A DNA stretch of 64,000 bases, taken from Vicingus serpentipes (GTDB lineage: Bacteria; Bacteroidota; Bacteroidia; Flavobacteriales_E; Vicingaceae). Shown one piece after another: positions 35,344 to 44,916 of the stretch; positions within the stretch are counted from its first letter, which is position 1, and each line of letters opens with the position of its first letter. The position numbers were made by a program, and so were the translations under genes. The notes beneath the pieces were generated by a model that ran no database searches, had not been told where the DNA came from, and worked only from the letters and a program-made list of their open reading frames with translations. The stretch is from positions 275,501 to 339,500 of the forward strand of contig NZ_VOOS01000003.1 in the NCBI RefSeq assembly GCF_007993035.1. Direction: 5' to 3'.

Positions 35344-36555
35344 ATGAATATACACGAATATCAAGGGAAATCATTGTTAAAAGGATTTGGTGTTGCAATT
35401 CAAGAAGGAATTGTTGCTGATACACCTGAGCAAGCAGTTGAAGCTGCTAAAGAATTAAATAAACAAACAGGTACTGAATGGTTTGTTGTAAAAGCTCAAA
35501 TACATGCAGGTGGTAGAGGTAAAGGAACTGTTACTGAAACTGGATCTCATGGTGTTGTTTTGGCTAAAGGATTAGACAAAGTTGAAGATATTGCAAGAGG
35601 TATTTTAGGTGGTCACTTAGTAACTGCCCAAACTAATGCTAAAGGTAAAAAAGTAAACAAAGTGTTAATTGCACAAGATGTTTATTACCCAGGAGAGTCA
35701 GAAACTGAAGAGTTTTATATGTCAGTTTTAATGAACAGAGAGACAGGAAGAAATGTTATTATTTATTCTCCGGAAGGGGGAATGGATATTGAAGCTGTTG
35801 CAGAAAAAACACCTCATTTAATTTATAAAGAAGAAATCGATCCACAAATTGGATTGCAAGGATTTCAAGCAAGAAGAATAGCATTTAATTTAGGCTTATC
35901 AGGTCAAGCATTTAAAGAAATGACAAAATTTGTTTTTTCTTTATATGCAGCTTATGATGGTATTGATGCTTCAATGTTTGAAATTAACCCAGTATTAAAA
36001 ACTTCTGATAACAGAATTATTGCAGTTGATTCAAAAGTAAGTATTGATGAAAGTGCTTTATACAGACATAAAGATATTGCAGCAATGCATGATCCTTCTG
36101 AAGATAACCCAGTTGAATTAGAAGCTAAAGAGGCAGGTTTAAACTATGTTGATTTAGATGGTAATGTTGGTTGTATGGTTAACGGAGCAGGTTTAGCAAT
36201 GGCTACTATGGATATCATTAAACTGTCAGGTGGAGAGCCAGCAAACTTTTTAGATGTAGGTGGTACAGCCGATGCAGAAAGAGTAGAGAAAGCATTTAGA
36301 ATGATATTGAAAGATCCTAACGTTAAAGCAATTTTAATTAACATCTTTGGAGGTATTGTAAGATGTGATAGAGTTGCTCAAGGGGTTGTAGATGCTTACA
36401 AAAGCATTGGAAATATCCCTGTGCCAATTATTGTTCGTTTACAAGGTACAAATGCAGAAGAAGCTAAAAAGTTAATTGATGAGTCTGGATTAGATGTTCA
36501 TTCTGCAGTATTGTTAAAAGAAGCTGCACAAAAAGTAAGTGAAGTTTTAGCTTAA
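35344..36555 (+). CDS. sucC: Succinyl-CoA synthetase (ADP-forming), beta subunit
   Basis: SucC with SucD converts succinyl-CoA to succinate with ATP or GTP formation in the citric-acid cycle. The 403-residue product begins [17 protein letters not shown] and has the ATP-grasp features [13 protein letters not shown] (about 51-63), FEINPVLKT and AVDSKVSID. The C-terminal CoA-ligase half has [16 protein letters not shown] and [17 protein letters not shown] (about 332-348). Length is slightly above the usual ~388-398. sucD is not adjacent. It has its own promoter and terminator. Confidence 0.97.
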   Translation: MNIHEYQGKSLLKGFGVAIQEGIVADTPEQAVEAAKELNKQTGTEWFVVKAQIHAGGRGKGTVTETGSHGVVLAKGLDKVEDIARGILGGHLVTAQTNAKGKKVNKVLIAQDVYYPGESETEEFYMSVLMNRETGRNVIIYSPEGGMDIEAVAEKTPHLIYKEEIDPQIGLQGFQARRIAFNLGLSGQAFKEMTKFVFSLYAAYDGIDASMFEINPVLKTSDNRIIAVDSKVSIDESALYRHKDIAAMHDPSEDNPVELEAKEAGLNYVDLDGNVGCMVNGAGLAMATMDIIKLSGGEPANFLDVGGTADAERVEKAFRMILKDPNVKAILINIFGGIVRCDRVAQGVVDAYKSIGNIPVPIIVRLQGTNAEEAKKLIDESGLDVHSAVLLKEAAQKVSEVLA

Positions 36556-36597
36556 AAAATAATTCGAAGACAAGTTTTACTTGTAACAATTTAGCAT

Positions 36598-36637
36598 AAA
36601 AAAATCCCGAACCAATTTGGTTCGGGATTTTTTTATG
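36598..36637. terminator. Bidirectional terminator between sucC and the M43 protease gene
   Basis: AAAATCCCGAACC (36601-36613) pairs with GGTTCGGGATTTT (36619-36631), flanked by A and T runs, between two convergent genes. Confidence 0.88.
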
Positions 36638-36652
36638 CTTGCTGTTTTTAGC

Positions 36653-37987
36653 TTATTGATTTACAATTTTCTTCACTAAAGTTTCTTTTTCAGACGAAAA
36701 CTTTAGGAAGTAAATTCCTTTTGAAGGAAGTTGAAGTTGAGTTTTGCTTAAGAAATTAGGAATGATTTCTTGACCTAAATTATTGTAAACAGTCAATTTA
36801 AAATTAGCATTATCACTTTTTATGTTTACAAATCCACTAGAAGGGTTAGGGTAAACACTAATTGAATTTGCAAGACTATTTTCTTCAATTGATGTAGGGC
36901 AATCAAGGCCAGTTGATGTTAAAAGTCCAGCACGATTATTAACAATCACATCTCGCATAATAGAAACTTGACCTTGGGTAAAGCTGTTCTGACACGTTTG
37001 ATCGGAGTAATCCATGTAGTTTTCAACCATATCTGGTAAATCACCAATACCAGGAATAGTATCTGTACAAGAGTTTCTTGAAACATCACAGCCTTGAGCT
37101 GATTGGTCACAATTAGGAGTATCATTTAAGCCATCATCATCACCACAAATGCTTCCTAATAAACCTCCAAAAGTATTTTCTGCACAATGCCTTACTCCAA
37201 GGTAATGTCCAACTTCATGAGTAACTGTTCTACCATTCACAGGTATTCCAGTTATTAAATTTGGATTATTTCTACTAAAAGCATTGTATTGAATAATTGC
37301 TCCGTCTGTTAATTCAGCAGGAATAGAGCCAGCAGGCCAATTTGGTAAGCCAGCAGGAGGAGTAGCAATACCTAATAAAGAAGGGTCATTACCACTATTT
37401 ATGTCACCAACCCAAATATTTAAATATTCTGCTGTGTTCCATGCATCAGAACCACCTTGACTTGTGTATTGAATTTTACTAATTGAAGCCATATCAGGTA
37501 GTGCCCCACCACCAAAAGAAGAATCTGTTTGAACTCTTACTATTCCATTTGTAGGGTTACCGCTTGGATCTTTACACGCTAATTGAAATTGAATATCTGC
37601 AGTTCCAACTATAGGTAAGAATGCTGGTCTTAAGTTAGAAGTATCAGCATTAGTTCTTGAGTAATCTTCATTTAGTACATTTATTTGTTCAAATAAAACA
37701 CTATCTGCTAAATTTTGTGCTGGTACAGCTGAGTTCCAAACAACATGAAAAACAACGGGAATAGTATATGTTACACCAGCTTTTTTTTGATTTTCATTAT
37801 TTGAGTTTGCATTTTCAAGATGGTTTCTATAAATATTATTTGCCTGCTCTTTATAGTTAGGGTTTAAACTATTCTGGTATTCCATGGCGTGATTAAATCC
37901 GCAATGGTCACTAATTTGTTGTGCTTGAATAGTAATAAAGCTACCAACCAAATAAAATACGGAAAATAGTTTGATAAAGATTTTCAT
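36653..37987 (-). CDS. Secreted M43 family zinc metalloprotease with T9SS sorting domain
   Basis: The 444-residue protein has a signal peptide (IKLFSVFYLVGSFITIQAQ). Its pappalysin/cytophagalysin-type (M43) catalytic domain shows VTHEVGHYLGVRHCAENTF, the extended zinc motif HExxHxxGxxH, at about residues 255-273. The Met-turn VENYMDYSDQTCQNSFTQGQ follows at about 320-339. Cysteines around the motif (CGDDDGLNDTPNCD, GCDVSRNSC) are typical. The C-terminus (about 372-444) is a type A T9SS sorting domain, SISVYPNPSSGFVNIKS to GIYFLKFSSE. It is predicted to be secreted to the surface or medium and to digest protein. All catalytic residues are present. Confidence 0.92.
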   Translation of the reverse strand: MKIFIKLFSVFYLVGSFITIQAQQISDHCGFNHAMEYQNSLNPNYKEQANNIYRNHLENANSNNENQKKAGVTYTIPVVFHVVWNSAVPAQNLADSVLFEQINVLNEDYSRTNADTSNLRPAFLPIVGTADIQFQLACKDPSGNPTNGIVRVQTDSSFGGGALPDMASISKIQYTSQGGSDAWNTAEYLNIWVGDINSGNDPSLLGIATPPAGLPNWPAGSIPAELTDGAIIQYNAFSRNNPNLITGIPVNGRTVTHEVGHYLGVRHCAENTFGGLLGSICGDDDGLNDTPNCDQSAQGCDVSRNSCTDTIPGIGDLPDMVENYMDYSDQTCQNSFTQGQVSIMRDVIVNNRAGLLTSTGLDCPTSIEENSLANSISVYPNPSSGFVNIKSDNANFKLTVYNNLGQEIIPNFLSKTQLQLPSKGIYFLKFSSEKETLVKKIVNQ

Positions 37988-38152
37988 AGTTTGTTAGTTT
38001 TAAGTTTAGTTTGTTTAAATTTTAAGTTTAAAATTAATAAAGAAATATTAAGATGTGTTATTTGTTGAGTTTTTGATTAAAAAATAATTGGTTTGTTAAA
38101 TATTTAATTTAAACCTTTTCAATATCAGTTTAAATATATTAGATAGAAATAT

Positions 38153-38160
38153 TAGCTTTG
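38153..38160 (+). promoter_or_regulatory. Probable -7 promoter element of ffh-folD
   Basis: TAGCTTTG matches TAnnTTTG, 26 bases before the ffh ATG; a clear -33 box is not visible. Confidence 0.45.
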
Positions 38161-38185
38161 TAAGTACTTAAAAATACAACAAAAT

Positions 38186-39517
38186 ATGTTTGATAGTTTA
38201 TCCGATAAGTTAGAAAGAGCCTTTAAAGTATTAAAAGGACAAGGGCAAGTAACGGAAATTAATATTGCAGAAACTGTAAAGGAAATTAGAAGAGCATTAT
38301 TAGATGCCGATGTTAGTTATAAAGTAGCCAAACAATTTACCGACACTGTAAAAGAAAAAGCATTAGGACAAAATGTAATTAATGCAGTATCTCCAAATCA
38401 ATTAATGGTAAAAATAACTCACGATGAGTTAGCTAAATTGATGGGTGGAGGAATGGCTGATATTAATATTTCAGGTAATCCTGCTGTTATTTTAATTTCA
38501 GGACTTCAAGGTTCAGGTAAAACAACCTTTTCAGGAAAGCTAGCTAACTATTTAAAAACTAAAAAGGGAAAATCACCTTTATTAGTTGCTGGTGATGTTT
38601 ATCGTCCAGCAGCAATAGATCAACTGCATGTACTTGGTGAGCAAGTTGGGGTTGAAGTATGGAGTGATAAAGAAAATAAGAATCCTGTTGATATTGCTAA
38701 ACAAGCTGTAATTCATGCTAAAAGTAAAGGACATAATGTTGTAATTATAGATACAGCTGGACGTTTAGCTATCGATGAGCAAATGATGAATGAGATTGAG
38801 CAGGTTAAAAAAGCTGTAAACCCTCAAGAAACATTGTTTGTTGTAGATTCGATGACGGGACAAGATGCTGTTAATACTGCAAAAGCTTTTAATGATAAAT
38901 TAGATTTTGATGGAGTTGTATTAACTAAATTAGATGGTGATACAAGAGGTGGAGCAGCATTATCAATTAGAACAGTTGTTGATAAGCCAATTAAGTTTGT
39001 TGGTACAGGAGAAAAAATGGAAGCATTAGACATTTTTTACCCTGAGCGTATGGCAGACAGAATATTGGGAATGGGAGATGTTGTTAGTTTAGTTGAACGT
39101 GCTCAAGAACAATATGATGAAGAAGAAGCAAGAAAACTTCAAAAGAAAATTGCAAAAAATCAATTTGATTTTAATGACTTTATGAGTCAAATTGCTCAAA
39201 TCAAAAAAATGGGTAATGTAAAAGATTTGATGGGTATGATTCCTGGTGTTGGAAAAGCAATGAAAGATGTAGATATTGATGATGATGCATTTAAAGGTAT
39301 TGAAGCTATAATTCAATCAATGACTCCATACGAAAGAGAAAATCCAAAATCATTAACTGGTAGTAGAAGAAAAAGAATTGCAGGAGGAAGTGGAACATCT
39401 ATTCAGGAGGTTAATCGATTAATTAAACAATTTGACCAAACAAGTAAAATGATGCGTATGATGGGAGATAAGAAAAAGATGGCTCAGATGATGAAAAATA
39501 TGCCTAAACAACAATAA
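38186..39517 (+). CDS. ffh: Signal recognition particle protein (SRP54)
   Basis: Ffh binds signal sequences with 4.5S RNA and targets ribosomes to FtsY. The 443-residue product has the N domain (residues 1-90) and the GTPase G domain. The latter shows [14 protein letters not shown] (about 107-120), DTAGRLAID (about 188-196) and [15 protein letters not shown] (about 246-260). The methionine-rich M domain follows with [20 protein letters not shown] (about 376-395) and a Met-dense tail ([19 protein letters not shown]). Length is normal. folD begins 2 bases after the stop, so the two are co-transcribed. Confidence 0.97.
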   Translation: MFDSLSDKLERAFKVLKGQGQVTEINIAETVKEIRRALLDADVSYKVAKQFTDTVKEKALGQNVINAVSPNQLMVKITHDELAKLMGGGMADINISGNPAVILISGLQGSGKTTFSGKLANYLKTKKGKSPLLVAGDVYRPAAIDQLHVLGEQVGVEVWSDKENKNPVDIAKQAVIHAKSKGHNVVIIDTAGRLAIDEQMMNEIEQVKKAVNPQETLFVVDSMTGQDAVNTAKAFNDKLDFDGVVLTKLDGDTRGGAALSIRTVVDKPIKFVGTGEKMEALDIFYPERMADRILGMGDVVSLVERAQEQYDEEEARKLQKKIAKNQFDFNDFMSQIAQIKKMGNVKDLMGMIPGVGKAMKDVDIDDDAFKGIEAIIQSMTPYERENPKSLTGSRRKRIAGGSGTSIQEVNRLIKQFDQTSKMMRMMGDKKKMAQMMKNMPKQQ

Positions 39518-39518
39518 T

Positions 39519-40400
39519 ATGATTAACCCAACAATAGTAAGCGGAAAAGAAGTTTCTAATAAAGTAAAAGAAGAAATTGCTTTAGAAGTAGAACAACTTA
39601 AAAAAAATGGAGGAAAAGTACCTCATTTAGCTGCTATACTTGTTGGTAATGATGGAGCAAGCACTACTTATGTAAATGCTAAAGTTAAAGCATGTGAAAA
39701 AGTAGGATTTGAATCTACTTTAGTTCAATTAGATTCAACTATTTCACAAGAATTATTATTAGAAGAGGTTGAAAAACTTAACAACAATAAAGTTATTGAT
39801 GGATATATTGTTCAACTTCCATTGCCAAAGCATATTGATGAACAAAAAGTAACTGAAGCTATTGATCCTTCTAAAGATGTTGATGGTTTTCATCCAGTTA
39901 GTCTAGGAAAAATGTTGTTGGATATACCAAGTTTTTTACCTGCAACACCATACGGTATTACTGAAATGTTAAAGCATTACAATATACCAACAGAAGGTAA
40001 GCATTGTGTTGTTATAGGTAGAAGTCATATCGTTGGTTCACCAATGAGTGTGCTTATGGCTCGTAATTCTTACCCAGGCAACTGTACGGTTACTCTTACA
40101 CATAGTAGAACTCAAAATTTAAAAGAAATTACATTACAAGCTGATATATTAATTGTTGCAATTGGAAAGCCTGAGTTTGTTACCGCAGATATGGTTAAAG
40201 AAGGGGCGACAGTTATTGATGTCGGTATTCATAGAATTGAAGACAACACTAAAAAATCAGGATATAGGTTATTGGGGGATGTTAACTTTGCTGAAGTAGC
40301 TCCAAAATGTGCTTTTATTTCTCCTGTTCCAGGAGGAGTTGGGCCAATGACTATTGCTAGTTTATTGAAAAATACATTATTAGCTGTTAAACTAAAGTAA
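39519..40400 (+). CDS. folD: Bifunctional methylenetetrahydrofolate dehydrogenase / methenyltetrahydrofolate cyclohydrolase
   Basis: FolD interconverts methylene-, methenyl- and formyl-tetrahydrofolate with NADP. The 293-residue protein shows [17 protein letters not shown] (about 50-66; catalytic Lys and Tyr region), [27 protein letters not shown] and the signature [17 protein letters not shown] (about 165-181), then [15 protein letters not shown] at the C-terminus. The usual PCTP substrate motif reads PATP here. It follows ffh in the same transcript. Confidence 0.96.
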   Translation: MINPTIVSGKEVSNKVKEEIALEVEQLKKNGGKVPHLAAILVGNDGASTTYVNAKVKACEKVGFESTLVQLDSTISQELLLEEVEKLNNNKVIDGYIVQLPLPKHIDEQKVTEAIDPSKDVDGFHPVSLGKMLLDIPSFLPATPYGITEMLKHYNIPTEGKHCVVIGRSHIVGSPMSVLMARNSYPGNCTVTLTHSRTQNLKEITLQADILIVAIGKPEFVTADMVKEGATVIDVGIHRIEDNTKKSGYRLLGDVNFAEVAPKCAFISPVPGGVGPMTIASLLKNTLLAVKLK

Positions 40401-40427
40401 AATACTTTTAAAATAGGCCTTTCAGTT

Positions 40428-41063
40428 TTATTGAGGCATAGGAAATGCTAACATTTCTCCCATGCCCAAAGTAAACAACCAACTTCCATATAAAGAATGT
40501 TCTATTGATGTTAGCATTACTGATTTACTTTTATTGTATGTTATCGCGAATATTAGACCACCAACTAAGGTTAATCCAAGTACTAGCCAATTTTTCATAA
40601 CAGAATGGGCTAAAGAAAACATAATTGCATTAACAGCAATAAGTATTGTAGTATTTGGAAACAAAGTTTTATAACGATAAAAAAAGAAAGTTCGATAAAT
40701 TAATTCTTGAGGATAAACAGAGAAAAGAGCATAGAAAAAACAAACACTAATCCACATCAATACATTTTTACGAACTACAATAAATAAATTTTCGGGGTTA
40801 AGAAAATACATTAATAAAGTTGATCCAATTATCATTATTGAAAATTTTATAACAATTGATTTCCATTGTTTTGATACACTTAATTTTAATAAACTTGATT
40901 TTCTAAGTTGTTTATTCTTAATCAAATTCCAGAAAATATAAACTACTCCTACCAATGCAACTGAAATTTTAATTATCAGCAAAATAGGTAATAAGAGGAG
41001 GAGTGGTAAGGCAATAAATAAAAGGATTAACTCAAGTGAAATATAAAGTTTACTTTTTGTCAT
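40428..41063 (-). CDS. CPBP family intramembrane glutamic endopeptidase homologue (possibly altered active site)
   Basis: The 211-residue membrane protein has about six hydrophobic segments. It carries the CPBP/Abi motifs, though motif 1, usually E-E-x-x-x-R, reads Q-E-L-I-Y-R here (within VYPQELIYRTFFFYRYK, about 117-133). Motif 2, F-x-x-x-H, is FSLAH and motif 3 is the final histidine of TSIEHSLYGS. These families include Rce1-like proteases and bacteriocin-immunity proteins. The Gln for Glu exchange in motif 1 may lower or change activity, or mark a PQE subfamily. The gene is single, convergent with folD. Confidence 0.8.
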   Translation of the reverse strand: MTKSKLYISLELILLFIALPLLLLLPILLIIKISVALVGVVYIFWNLIKNKQLRKSSLLKLSVSKQWKSIVIKFSIMIIGSTLLMYFLNPENLFIVVRKNVLMWISVCFFYALFSVYPQELIYRTFFFYRYKTLFPNTTILIAVNAIMFSLAHSVMKNWLVLGLTLVGGLIFAITYNKSKSVMLTSIEHSLYGSWLFTLGMGEMLAFPMPQ

Positions 41064-41148
41064 TCTTAGCTTTTAAATTTATGATGTCTTTAACAAAACA
41101 TTCATTTTAAAGTTTTTAATGTTTGCTAAAATTCACAAAATAGGGTAT

Positions 41149-42429
41149 CTAGTAGTTGTATTTATCTTTCCATTTATCTTTTAGGAAATTTCTAAAACTA
41201 GCTTCTTTAGGATTGTTCCCAGGTTCAAAAAGTGTAGTTCCTTTTATTTCATCTGGTAGATATTCTTGAACTTCAAAATTACCTTCATAACCATGAGAAT
41301 ATTTATAATTAGAACCGTAGCCGATATCTTTCATCAATTTGGTTGGTGCATTTCTTAAATGAAGAGGTATAGATAAATTACCAGTTTTTCGAACTAATTC
41401 TTGTGCTATATTAATAGCAGCATAAGAAGCATTACTTTTTGGTGAGGTGGCTAAATAAACAGCAGCTTGAGATAATATTATCCTTGCTTCTGGCATACCA
41501 ATTACATTTATGGCTTGAAAGCAATTATTTGCAATAACCAAAGCTGTAGGGTTCGCATTTCCAATATCTTCAGAAGAAAGTATTAATAGTCGTCGGGCAA
41601 TAAACTTAGGATCTTCACCACCTTCAAGCATTCGAGCTAACCAATAAACTGCAGCATTAGGATCACTTCCTCGTATTGATTTTATAAAGGCTGAAATAAT
41701 ATCGTAATGCTGGTCACCTGTTTTATCATAGCGAACCAAATTTTGCTGTACTGTATTTACAACGATATCGTTTGTTATTTCAATTATATCAGAAGAAAAA
41801 CTATTGATAACAATCTCTAAAGTATTCAATAACTTTCGTGCATCGCCACCAGACAGTTGCAGTAAAGATTCATATTCTTTAATTACTACTTTTTTCTTTT
41901 TAAGAAATTCGTCTTGAGTTAGGGCTATGTCAATTAATTTTAATAAATCTTCTTTGGTTTGTTCTTTTAGAATGTAAACCTGACAACGAGAAAGTAGTGC
42001 TGAGATTACTTCAAATGAAGGGTTCTCGGTAGTCGCACCAATCAACGTGATAGTTCCTTTTTCTACTGCTCCTAAAAGAGAATCTTGTTGAGATTTACTA
42101 AAACGGTGTATTTCATCAATAAATAATACAGGATTATTTGTGCCGAAAAATTGTTGTGATTTTGCTTTTTCAATTACCTCTCTAACATCTTTAACGCCAG
42201 AATTAATTGCACTTAGAGTATAAAAAGGTCGTTTTAAATAATTAGCAATTATGTTTGCTAAAGTAGTTTTTCCAACTCCGGGTGGGCCCCAAAATATCAT
42301 GGAAGGAATAATCCCTTTTTCGATAAAATTTCGCAAAGTACATCCTTCACCAATTAAGTGTTGTTGTCCAATATAATTTTCAAAAGTATTGGGTCTTAAT
42401 CGTTCTGCTAATGGAGTTAAATTGTCGAT
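41149..42429 (-). CDS. rarA: Replication-associated recombination protein A (RarA/MgsA) with no standard start codon
   Basis: RarA is an AAA+ clamp-loader-like ATPase that acts at stalled forks. Motifs are Walker A FWGPPGVGKTTLAN, Walker B VLFIDEIHRFSK, sensor 1 IGATTENPSFEV and the arginine-finger SALLSRCQVY, followed by the tetramer domain (SIRGSDPNAAVYWLARMLE). The first standard start codon is TTG at 42336, but that would drop the conserved N-terminus. Upstream in frame the sequence reads TPLAERLRPNTFENYIGQQ then HLIGEGCTLRNF, an unmistakable RarA opening. Between it and the in-frame stop at 42438-42436 there is no ATG, GTG or TTG; the best candidate is ATC at 42429, giving 426 residues, the normal length. 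A start-codon sequencing error is the main alternative. Confidence 0.88.
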   Translation of the reverse strand: MDNLTPLAERLRPNTFENYIGQQHLIGEGCTLRNFIEKGIIPSMIFWGPPGVGKTTLANIIANYLKRPFYTLSAINSGVKDVREVIEKAKSQQFFGTNNPVLFIDEIHRFSKSQQDSLLGAVEKGTITLIGATTENPSFEVISALLSRCQVYILKEQTKEDLLKLIDIALTQDEFLKKKKVVIKEYESLLQLSGGDARKLLNTLEIVINSFSSDIIEITNDIVVNTVQQNLVRYDKTGDQHYDIISAFIKSIRGSDPNAAVYWLARMLEGGEDPKFIARRLLILSSEDIGNANPTALVIANNCFQAINVIGMPEARIILSQAAVYLATSPKSNASYAAINIAQELVRKTGNLSIPLHLRNAPTKLMKDIGYGSNYKYSHGYEGNFEVQEYLPDEIKGTTLFEPGNNPKEASFRNFLKDKWKDKYNY

Positions 42430-42467
42430 GAGGTTTTATTTTATAATGTATATGTAAAAATAATTAT

Positions 42468-42505
42468 AAAAAAAGAAGTGAAGAATCTTTTAGAGACTTC
42501 ACTTC
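42468..42505 (-). terminator. Terminator after the small secreted hypothetical gene
   Basis: GAAGTGAAG (42475-42483) pairs with CTTCACTTC (42497-42505) around a 13-base loop, and the A run at 42468-42474 gives a U tract on the minus strand. It lies 24 bases after the stop at 42529, so rarA must have its own promoter. Confidence 0.75.
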
Positions 42506-42528
42506 AATATTAAATATAGATAAATGTA

Positions 42529-42891
42529 TTAGTTGCTAACTTTAATTTTAATCGGTTTTAAATTTTTCTCTTGATTGTTTGAATCAATTAGAACAATATC
42601 TTCGATATACAATAAATTAGGTTGATAAGTTTGAATGTTGTTTATAAATGTTTGAGGAATAGTATTTCCTGTAATAGTTTGTTCGTAGTAATTACCATTA
42701 ACCGTAAAGCCTATTTTTAGAGTTTGCACACTAAATGTTGCATTACTTACAACTAACTCGTTACAATTTAACAAGTCCGTTAGAGCTATAGTGTTTGAAG
42801 TATTCGCACAAAAATTTATTGTAGTGGGGTCAGAACAATAAGAACGAATTGAAAATATAGTAGTAAATAATAGTATTAAAAAAAGTTTCAT
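42529..42891 (-). CDS. Small secreted hypothetical protein (120 aa)
   Basis: I do not recognise this family. A signal peptide is clear (MKLFLILLFTTIFSIRSYCS). The mature ~100 residues are Asn/Thr/Ile-rich with two cysteines (FCANT, LNCNEL) that could form a disulfide, and alternating strand-like sequence (KIGFTVNGNYYEQTITGNTI) ending LKPIKIKVSN. There is no sorting domain or lipobox, so a periplasmic or outer-membrane-associated location is likely. It is a lone gene followed by a strong terminator; function unknown. Confidence 0.65.
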   Translation of the reverse strand: MKLFLILLFTTIFSIRSYCSDPTTINFCANTSNTIALTDLLNCNELVVSNATFSVQTLKIGFTVNGNYYEQTITGNTIPQTFINNIQTYQPNLLYIEDIVLIDSNNQEKNLKPIKIKVSN

Positions 42892-43000
42892 CTTTTTGAA
42901 ATTTAATTAGTTATAGCTAAAATAGGTAAAAAAAATGAAGACTCTAACTTTAGAATATTTACTTTTTAAAAAATGAATTAAATAGATAATATCTGTTACA

Positions 43001-43966
43001 TTAATAATATTTATTATCAATTAAATAATGTTTAACATAATCTTCAACACCTTCTTCCAGTGTATGGAATGGTTTGTTATAGCCAATAGATTTTAGTTTA
43101 GCCATATTTGCTTCAGTAAAATACTGGTACTTGTCTCTAATGTCTTCAGGAGTTGGTACAAAACTAATATCAGCTTCTTTGCCCATTGCTTTAAATGTGT
43201 TTTTAACTAAGTCTAAAAAGGTACGAGCCTTACCAGAACCTAAATTATACAAGCCAGAGTCTTTTCTGTGGTGTAAAAGGAACATACAAACATTTACCAC
43301 ATCTTTTACATATACAAAATCTCTTAATTGTTCACCATCTTTATAATTAGGATTATGAGAGGCAAATAATTTCATTTTACCAGTTTCAGTAATTTGTTTA
43401 AAAGCATGAAAAATAACCGAAGCCATTCGTCCTTTATGAAATTCGTTAGGTCCATAAACGTTAAAGAACTTTAAACCTGCCCAGAAATAAGGCTTTTTTT
43501 CTTGAGCTAAAGCCCATTTATCAAAATCATTTTTTGAATCACCGTATGGGTTTAAAGGTTTTAATTTATTTACTAAATCATGGCTATCTTCATACCCATA
43601 TTCTCCCAAACCATAGGTTGCAGCAGATGAAGCATAAACTAAAGGTAAACCATGTTCAACACAAATATTCCAGATGTCTTTCGTGTAATTTAAATTAAGT
43701 TTATCAAATATGGTTTTATCAAACTCAGTAGTATCGGTTCTTGCTCCAATATGAAAAATAAACTGAACCATTTGTTGATTCTCTTTTAGCCAATAAATAA
43801 ATTCTGCTCTATCAACTTTTTTAGTATAAGTTTTTCCTTCAAAGTTTTTATTCTTTTCAGTATTTGAGAAATCGTCTACTAAAACAATGTCTTTAAAACC
43901 TTCCTGGTTTAATTTACTTACTAAACAACTTGCTATAAATCCTGCAGCACCTGTAACTACTATCAT
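43001..43966 (-). CDS. hldD: ADP-L-glycero-D-manno-heptose 6-epimerase
   Basis: HldD (RfaD) turns ADP-D-glycero- into ADP-L-glycero-manno-heptose for lipopolysaccharide core. The 321-residue short-chain dehydrogenase-like protein has the NADP loop VTGAAGFIASCL (residues 4-15) and VDDFSNTEKNKNFEG, which is typical of this enzyme. The active-site pair is in YASSAATYG and NPYGDSKNDFD (Tyr and Lys of YxxxK, about 139-143). GANKFHEGRMASV-like NEFHKGRMASVIFHAF is the substrate loop. The gene follows mqnD with a 2-base gap on the same strand. A different UDP-sugar epimerase is unlikely. Confidence 0.92.
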   Translation of the reverse strand: MIVVTGAAGFIASCLVSKLNQEGFKDIVLVDDFSNTEKNKNFEGKTYTKKVDRAEFIYWLKENQQMVQFIFHIGARTDTTEFDKTIFDKLNLNYTKDIWNICVEHGLPLVYASSAATYGLGEYGYEDSHDLVNKLKPLNPYGDSKNDFDKWALAQEKKPYFWAGLKFFNVYGPNEFHKGRMASVIFHAFKQITETGKMKLFASHNPNYKDGEQLRDFVYVKDVVNVCMFLLHHRKDSGLYNLGSGKARTFLDLVKNTFKAMGKEADISFVPTPEDIRDKYQYFTEANMAKLKSIGYNKPFHTLEEGVEDYVKHYLIDNKYY

Positions 43967-43968
43967 AA

Positions 43969-44805
43969 TTAATCTATAAAAATATTCTTTTCTATTTTAG
44001 GGATTATCCCTTTTTCTTGTGCTAAGTTAAACATTTGAGTAATGGCATTTTTTCCTTCCTCTCCTAAATCAATAGAGTATTTATTTACATAAAGTTCAAC
44101 ATGTTGCATCATTACTTTTTTATCCATTTCTTGAGCGTTTTGTTGCATATAAGTTACAGGCGATTCAGGATTATTAAATGCATACTCTATACTTTTTCGA
44201 AGCAAACGATTTACTTTTTTAAGTATCTCTGAGGGTAATTCTCGTTTAATAATAATTCCGCCTAGAGGAATTAAAGTACCAGTAGCTTTTTCCCAATATT
44301 CTCCAAGGTCAATAATTTTCTCCAATCCTTTTTCTTGATAAGTAAATCTATTTTCGTGGATAATTAACCCAGCATCTACTTTGTTGCTTAAAACAGCATT
44401 TTCAATATCAGAAAATAACATTTCTTCTTTTTTTATTGCTTCAGGATGAGCAATACTTAATAAAAAGTTTGCTGTTGTATATTTCCCCGGAATAGCAATA
44501 CTCAATGCGTTGAGTGGTGATTTTTCAGTAGTTGGTTTACAAATCAATAAAGGCCCACAACCTTTTCCTAAGGCGCTTCCAGCATCTAATAAAACGTAAT
44601 TATTGGTTAGATACCCAAAAGCATGATAGCTTATTTTTGTGATATCTAATTCATTATTGAATGCTTTTTGGTTTAAATCTTCTACATCACCTAAATACAC
44701 ATCGAAATCTAATCCTTCATTATCTATTTTATGATTGACTAATGCATCAAAAATAAAAGTGTCGTTTGGGCAAGGTGAAAATCCAATGGTAAGTTTATTG
44801 TTCAA
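43969..44805 (-). CDS. mqnD: 1,4-dihydroxy-6-naphthoate synthase (futalosine pathway)
   Basis: MqnD acts late in the futalosine route, converting cyclic de-hypoxanthine futalosine to 1,4-dihydroxy-6-naphthoate. The 278-residue protein starts KLTIGFSPCPNDTFIFDALV, the clearest signature of the family. It continues with DVEDLNQKAFNNELDITKIS, LGKGCGPLLI and ADAGLIIHENRFTYQEKGL-like VDAGLIIHENRFTYQ (about residues 157-171), with the conserved His. It is the first gene of an mqnD-hldD pair. Together with mqnA at 2.9 kb and the prenyltransferase at 55 kb it shows how menaquinone is made here. Confidence 0.93.
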   Translation of the reverse strand: MNNKLTIGFSPCPNDTFIFDALVNHKIDNEGLDFDVYLGDVEDLNQKAFNNELDITKISYHAFGYLTNNYVLLDAGSALGKGCGPLLICKPTTEKSPLNALSIAIPGKYTTANFLLSIAHPEAIKKEEMLFSDIENAVLSNKVDAGLIIHENRFTYQEKGLEKIIDLGEYWEKATGTLIPLGGIIIKRELPSEILKKVNRLLRKSIEYAFNNPESPVTYMQQNAQEMDKKVMMQHVELYVNKYSIDLGEEGKNAITQMFNLAQEKGIIPKIEKNIFID

Positions 44806-44916
44806 AATATTTTAAGTTTTGGAGTATAGTTGATTAACTTCGCACTTCAAAATTAGAAACAAAAAAGTAAATAAGGTATTTATAAGCATATTTAATACCT
44901 TCTTAAAAATATTATT

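Noticed and set aside
40401-40440. Possible hairpin GCCT...AGGC between folD and the CPBP gene
   Set aside because: The stem is short, has mismatches and lacks a T run, so it is not supported as a terminator.
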